Source: Desulfobacter hydrogenophilus (GTDB lineage Bacteria > Desulfobacterota > Desulfobacteria > Desulfobacterales > Desulfobacteraceae). From it: a stretch of 64,000 bases of DNA. The stretch spans positions 1,738,501 through 1,802,500 of the forward strand of contig NZ_CP036313.1 of assembly GCF_004319545.1 (NCBI RefSeq), in the 5' to 3' direction. Shown here one piece after another: positions 61,407-64,000 of this stretch. The position numbers and the translations under genes were made by a program. Numbering within the stretch: the stretch's first letter is position 1; every line of letters starts with the position of its first letter. The notes under the pieces were generated by a model. That model ran no database searches, had not been told where the DNA came from, and saw nothing but the letters and a program-made list of their open reading frames with translations.

Positions 61407-63155
61407 TTGAAGGTGATCCTCTATTATTTCAAAAAGAATTTAAGAAAGATTGCTGCGGGCGTTTTCTGTATGATTGTGGTGGATTTGCTCCAGCTTGTGG
61501 TCCCCCAGATTGTCAGCAGGGCTGTTGACATTCTGGCCGATGCTCATTTTGACCGTCATGTGCTTTTCGTGCAATGCGCCGTCATTGTGGGGGCCGGACT
61601 TCTCATGGCCCTGCTTCGTTCCGGGTGGCGTATGCTTTTAATGGGCTCGGCCCGGGATCTTGAGCGGGGTATTCGGGATGACCTGTATGCCCATATGCTG
61701 AGCCTGGACACGGCCTATTATGATAAAACCCGTGCCGGAGACATCATGGCCCATGCCACGTCGGACATTCTTCATGTTCGCATGGCTTTTGGTTTCGGTA
61801 TCATCGCCCTGGTGGACACCCTGCTGCTCGGCAGTGCCTGCATCGGTATCATGGTCTGGACAAGTCCGAAGCTTGCAGCCCTGTGCCTGATTCCACTGCC
61901 TTTTTTGGTTTTGGTCACAAAAAATCTGGGCAACAGGATGCATCAGTATCACAACACAGCCCAGGAGGCTTTTTCGGCACTCACAGAGCAGGTCCGGGAA
62001 AGTTTTTTCGGTATCCGGGTCATCAAGGTGTTCAATTTTGAGCCCCAGGTCCGCCAAAAGACGGAAAACAGCGCCCGGGGCTATTTTAGAAAAAATTTAA
62101 AACGGGCTTATATCAATGCCCTGCTGCGCCCTTTGTTGGGACTTTTTTTTAATACCTCCACCCTGATCATCATTCTTTACGGCGGGGGGCTGGTCATGGA
62201 AAATCGGTTAAGCCCCGGAGAGTTTGTGGCCTTTATTCAATACCTGGGAATTCTGGCCTGGCCGGTGATTGCCATCGGGTGGATGACCAATCTGTTACAG
62301 CGGGGAATGGCATCCCTGAAACGAATCAACGTTCTTTTGAACACCCGGTCCGAAATCACGTTCCCGGAAGATACGGTGATGCCGGAGATTGTGAGCGGCC
62401 ATATTCGATTTGAAAAGGTCAGTTTTTCCTATGATAAAAAAGTGAATGTGCTCTCTGATATTTCAATGGAGATTCCGGCAGGGGTCAGGATCGGGATTAC
62501 CGGACCACCGGGCTGCGGAAAAACGACCCTGCTTTCATTGATTCCGCGCCTGTATGACCCCATGACCGGCCGGATCTGCCTGGACGGAAAAGATCTGAAA
62601 ACCTTTGATCCTGAATTTTTAAGGCGTCATATCAGCTTCATGGCCCAGGAACCGTTTTTATTTTCAGGTACTCTTGAAGATAATATTCTTATGGGCGAAC
62701 GTTTTTCCGGGGGCAACGCGCGTGAACTTTTGGACCAGGTCATTCATATTTGTGCTTTAGGCGACACCATTGCGCAGATGCCTAAAGGTCTTGGTACCCT
62801 GGTCGGGGAACGGGGGGTTACCTTATCCGGCGGGCAGAAGCAGCGGGTAACTCTGGCCCGGACCCTGGTGCAGCCCAAGCCGGTGATTCTTTTGGACGAT
62901 CCGGTCAGCCATCTGGATACCCGTACCGCAGAGGGGGTGATTCGGGGCATCAGCCGGATGAACCGGGATGCCGTCATGGTCATGGTCTCTCACAGGCTTT
63001 CGGCCCTTGCCGACTGTGACAGAATTTATGTGATGGACAACGGCACAATTACGGATCAGGGAACCCATGAGCAACTCAAGGCATCCAATGCCTTTTACCG
63101 GACATCCTTTAAGGTCCAGCAGTCTGAAAGACAGCTCTTGGGAGATGGGTCATGA
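61407..63155 (+). CDS. ABC exporter half-transporter (first of a pair)
   Basis: 582 residues. Six membrane helices (about 1-310) precede an ATP-binding domain with Walker A GPPGCGKTT, signature LSGGQ, and Walker B VILLDDP. The residue after Walker B is Asp, not the catalytic Glu, so this is probably the degenerate half of a heterodimeric exporter of the MdlA/LmrC type. The start is TTG at 61407 after GGAGC. The partner gene overlaps by four bases. Confidence 0.92.
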   Translation: MKVILYYFKKNLRKIAAGVFCMIVVDLLQLVVPQIVSRAVDILADAHFDRHVLFVQCAVIVGAGLLMALLRSGWRMLLMGSARDLERGIRDDLYAHMLSLDTAYYDKTRAGDIMAHATSDILHVRMAFGFGIIALVDTLLLGSACIGIMVWTSPKLAALCLIPLPFLVLVTKNLGNRMHQYHNTAQEAFSALTEQVRESFFGIRVIKVFNFEPQVRQKTENSARGYFRKNLKRAYINALLRPLLGLFFNTSTLIIILYGGGLVMENRLSPGEFVAFIQYLGILAWPVIAIGWMTNLLQRGMASLKRINVLLNTRSEITFPEDTVMPEIVSGHIRFEKVSFSYDKKVNVLSDISMEIPAGVRIGITGPPGCGKTTLLSLIPRLYDPMTGRICLDGKDLKTFDPEFLRRHISFMAQEPFLFSGTLEDNILMGERFSGGNARELLDQVIHICALGDTIAQMPKGLGTLVGERGVTLSGGQKQRVTLARTLVQPKPVILLDDPVSHLDTRTAEGVIRGISRMNRDAVMVMVSHRLSALADCDRIYVMDNGTITDQGTHEQLKASNAFYRTSFKVQQSERQLLGDGS

Positions 63156-64000
63156 ACCACCAGCCCCACGCCTTTTCCGACGAGGAGAAAAAGGTCAGTC
63201 TGGCGAACCTGGCCCTGTTTAAAGCATTGAGCCCCTATGTTCGACCCTATGCCTGGATGCTTGCTTTAACTACGTTTCTGGTTTTCATGGTCACCGGGTT
63301 TGAACTGTTTCAACCCTGGCTCATCCAGCAGGCTATTGACGGGTTCATTCTTGTTTCAGGCGATCCGGGTTTTAATATCATGGGGTTTGAAATAGAGCAG
63401 TTTTCTGTCTTTGGTCTCTGGTTTGGCGTGGTGATCCTGGCAGGTTTTATTCTGGATTTCAGCCAGGCCATGTTTATGGAGTATACGGGCCAGAAAATTA
63501 TGCTCAATCTGCGGTGTCGTTTGTTTGATCATATGACGGACCTGCCCGTGGCCTATTTTGATAAAAATGCCTCGGGAAGACTTGTGGCCCGGGTGGCCGG
63601 GGACATTGAGAATATGAACGAAATGTTTACAAGCGTTCTTGTTTTTATTTTCAGGGATCTTCTGCTCATGGCCGGGGTCTTTGCCATCCTGTTTTTCACC
63701 AATCACCGGCTTACCTTTTATTTAAGCCTGATGATCCCCATCGTTTTTTGGGGTGTGGTTTATTTTTCGGGTATTCTGCGCAGGGTCTTTCGGACGCTGA
63801 GACAAAAAAATGCTGAAATTAACCACCGTTTTTCCGAAGCTATTTCCGGTATCCGGGCCATCCAGACCAGTATGGCCGGCCCGCACTTTATCCATGAATT
63901 TAAACGTTTGAATCTGGCCCATTTCAAGGCCGCCATGTCCCATATTCGGGTGTTTTCCGTGTTTATGCCCATGGTGGGGCTTATGGGCACCCTGGCAGTG
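63152..64000 (+). CDS. ABC exporter half-transporter (second of a pair), cut by window end
   Basis: The first 283 codons are present. ATG at 63152 overlaps the preceding stop (ATGA). It reads as the membrane domain of an ABC exporter: VRPYAWMLALTTFLVF, YTGQKIMLNLRCRLFDHMTDLPVAYFDKNASGRLVARV and RFSEAISGIRAIQTS. The ATP-binding domain lies beyond 64000. It should pair with the upstream half. Confidence 0.88.
   Translation, partial: MNHQPHAFSDEEKKVSLANLALFKALSPYVRPYAWMLALTTFLVFMVTGFELFQPWLIQQAIDGFILVSGDPGFNIMGFEIEQFSVFGLWFGVVILAGFILDFSQAMFMEYTGQKIMLNLRCRLFDHMTDLPVAYFDKNASGRLVARVAGDIENMNEMFTSVLVFIFRDLLLMAGVFAILFFTNHRLTFYLSLMIPIVFWGVVYFSGILRRVFRTLRQKNAEINHRFSEAISGIRAIQTSMAGPHFIHEFKRLNLAHFKAAMSHIRVFSVFMPMVGLMGTLAV

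Overview
The window reads as chromosome of an anaerobic, Gram-negative bacterium of the Desulfobacteraceae type (Desulfobacter, Desulfobacula or Desulfotignum-like; an inference). The grounds are a TRAP transporter with a TatT lipoprotein, FeoAB with a small Cys-rich partner, acyl-CoA metabolism genes, an NfeD/FloA cluster, anaerobic radical-SAM enzymes and many small palindromic repeats. No sulfate-reduction marker, rRNA, tRNA or CRISPR was seen.

Layout. 0-7 kb is an arsenic and thiol-redox island: a leftward set (ArsR, small CxxC protein, thioredoxin, CcdA, rhodanese, TauE), a DUF318/ArsP-type permease, and a divergent arsR-arsC-acr3 operon. The promoters have 17-bp spacers, and two of the three overlap or adjoin palindromes that look like ArsR operators. 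7-13 kb holds a hutU remnant, an unusual AMP-ligase, feoAB and small genes. 13-18 kb has hbd, thiolase, a TetR regulator and a tandem Usp. 18-25 kb has a methyltransferase, a hybrid sensor kinase, hisD, an aminotransferase and a UPF0251/Gly-rich peptide/DtxR regulatory group. 25-29 kb is a TRAP operon (dctM, dctQ, dctP, tatT). 29-34 kb is NfeD-NfeD-FloA with a LuxR-type regulator. 34-42 kb has a DEAD helicase, cobT under a cobalamin riboswitch, Fe-ADH, MATE, and a DNA-repair pair (endonuclease IV plus a pyrimidine-dimer glycosylase/DUF1722 fusion).

42-45.7 kb is a decayed region: an orphan HsdR-N protein, an integrase tail, a permease head, an M23 peptidase tail and a frameshifted small Cys protein. 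It is followed by a purine-catabolic operon (guanine deaminase, two-subunit xanthine dehydrogenase). 50.7-54.1 kb has radical-SAM genes and a flavodoxin, probably for haem use. 54.5-61 kb is a leftward block: a degenerate acyl-CoA synthetase, a fused butyrate kinase-phosphotransbutyrylase, a PilZ protein, a kinase-like protein and a UspA. The window ends in a heterodimeric ABC exporter, the second gene cut by the edge.

The most notable points are the Buk-Ptb fusion beside a synthetase that lacks its P-loop, a TA-flanked palindromic mobile repeat (three copies) that lands on stop codons, several other palindromic elements that supply gene ends, and the repair-domain fusion. I see no clear new defence system.
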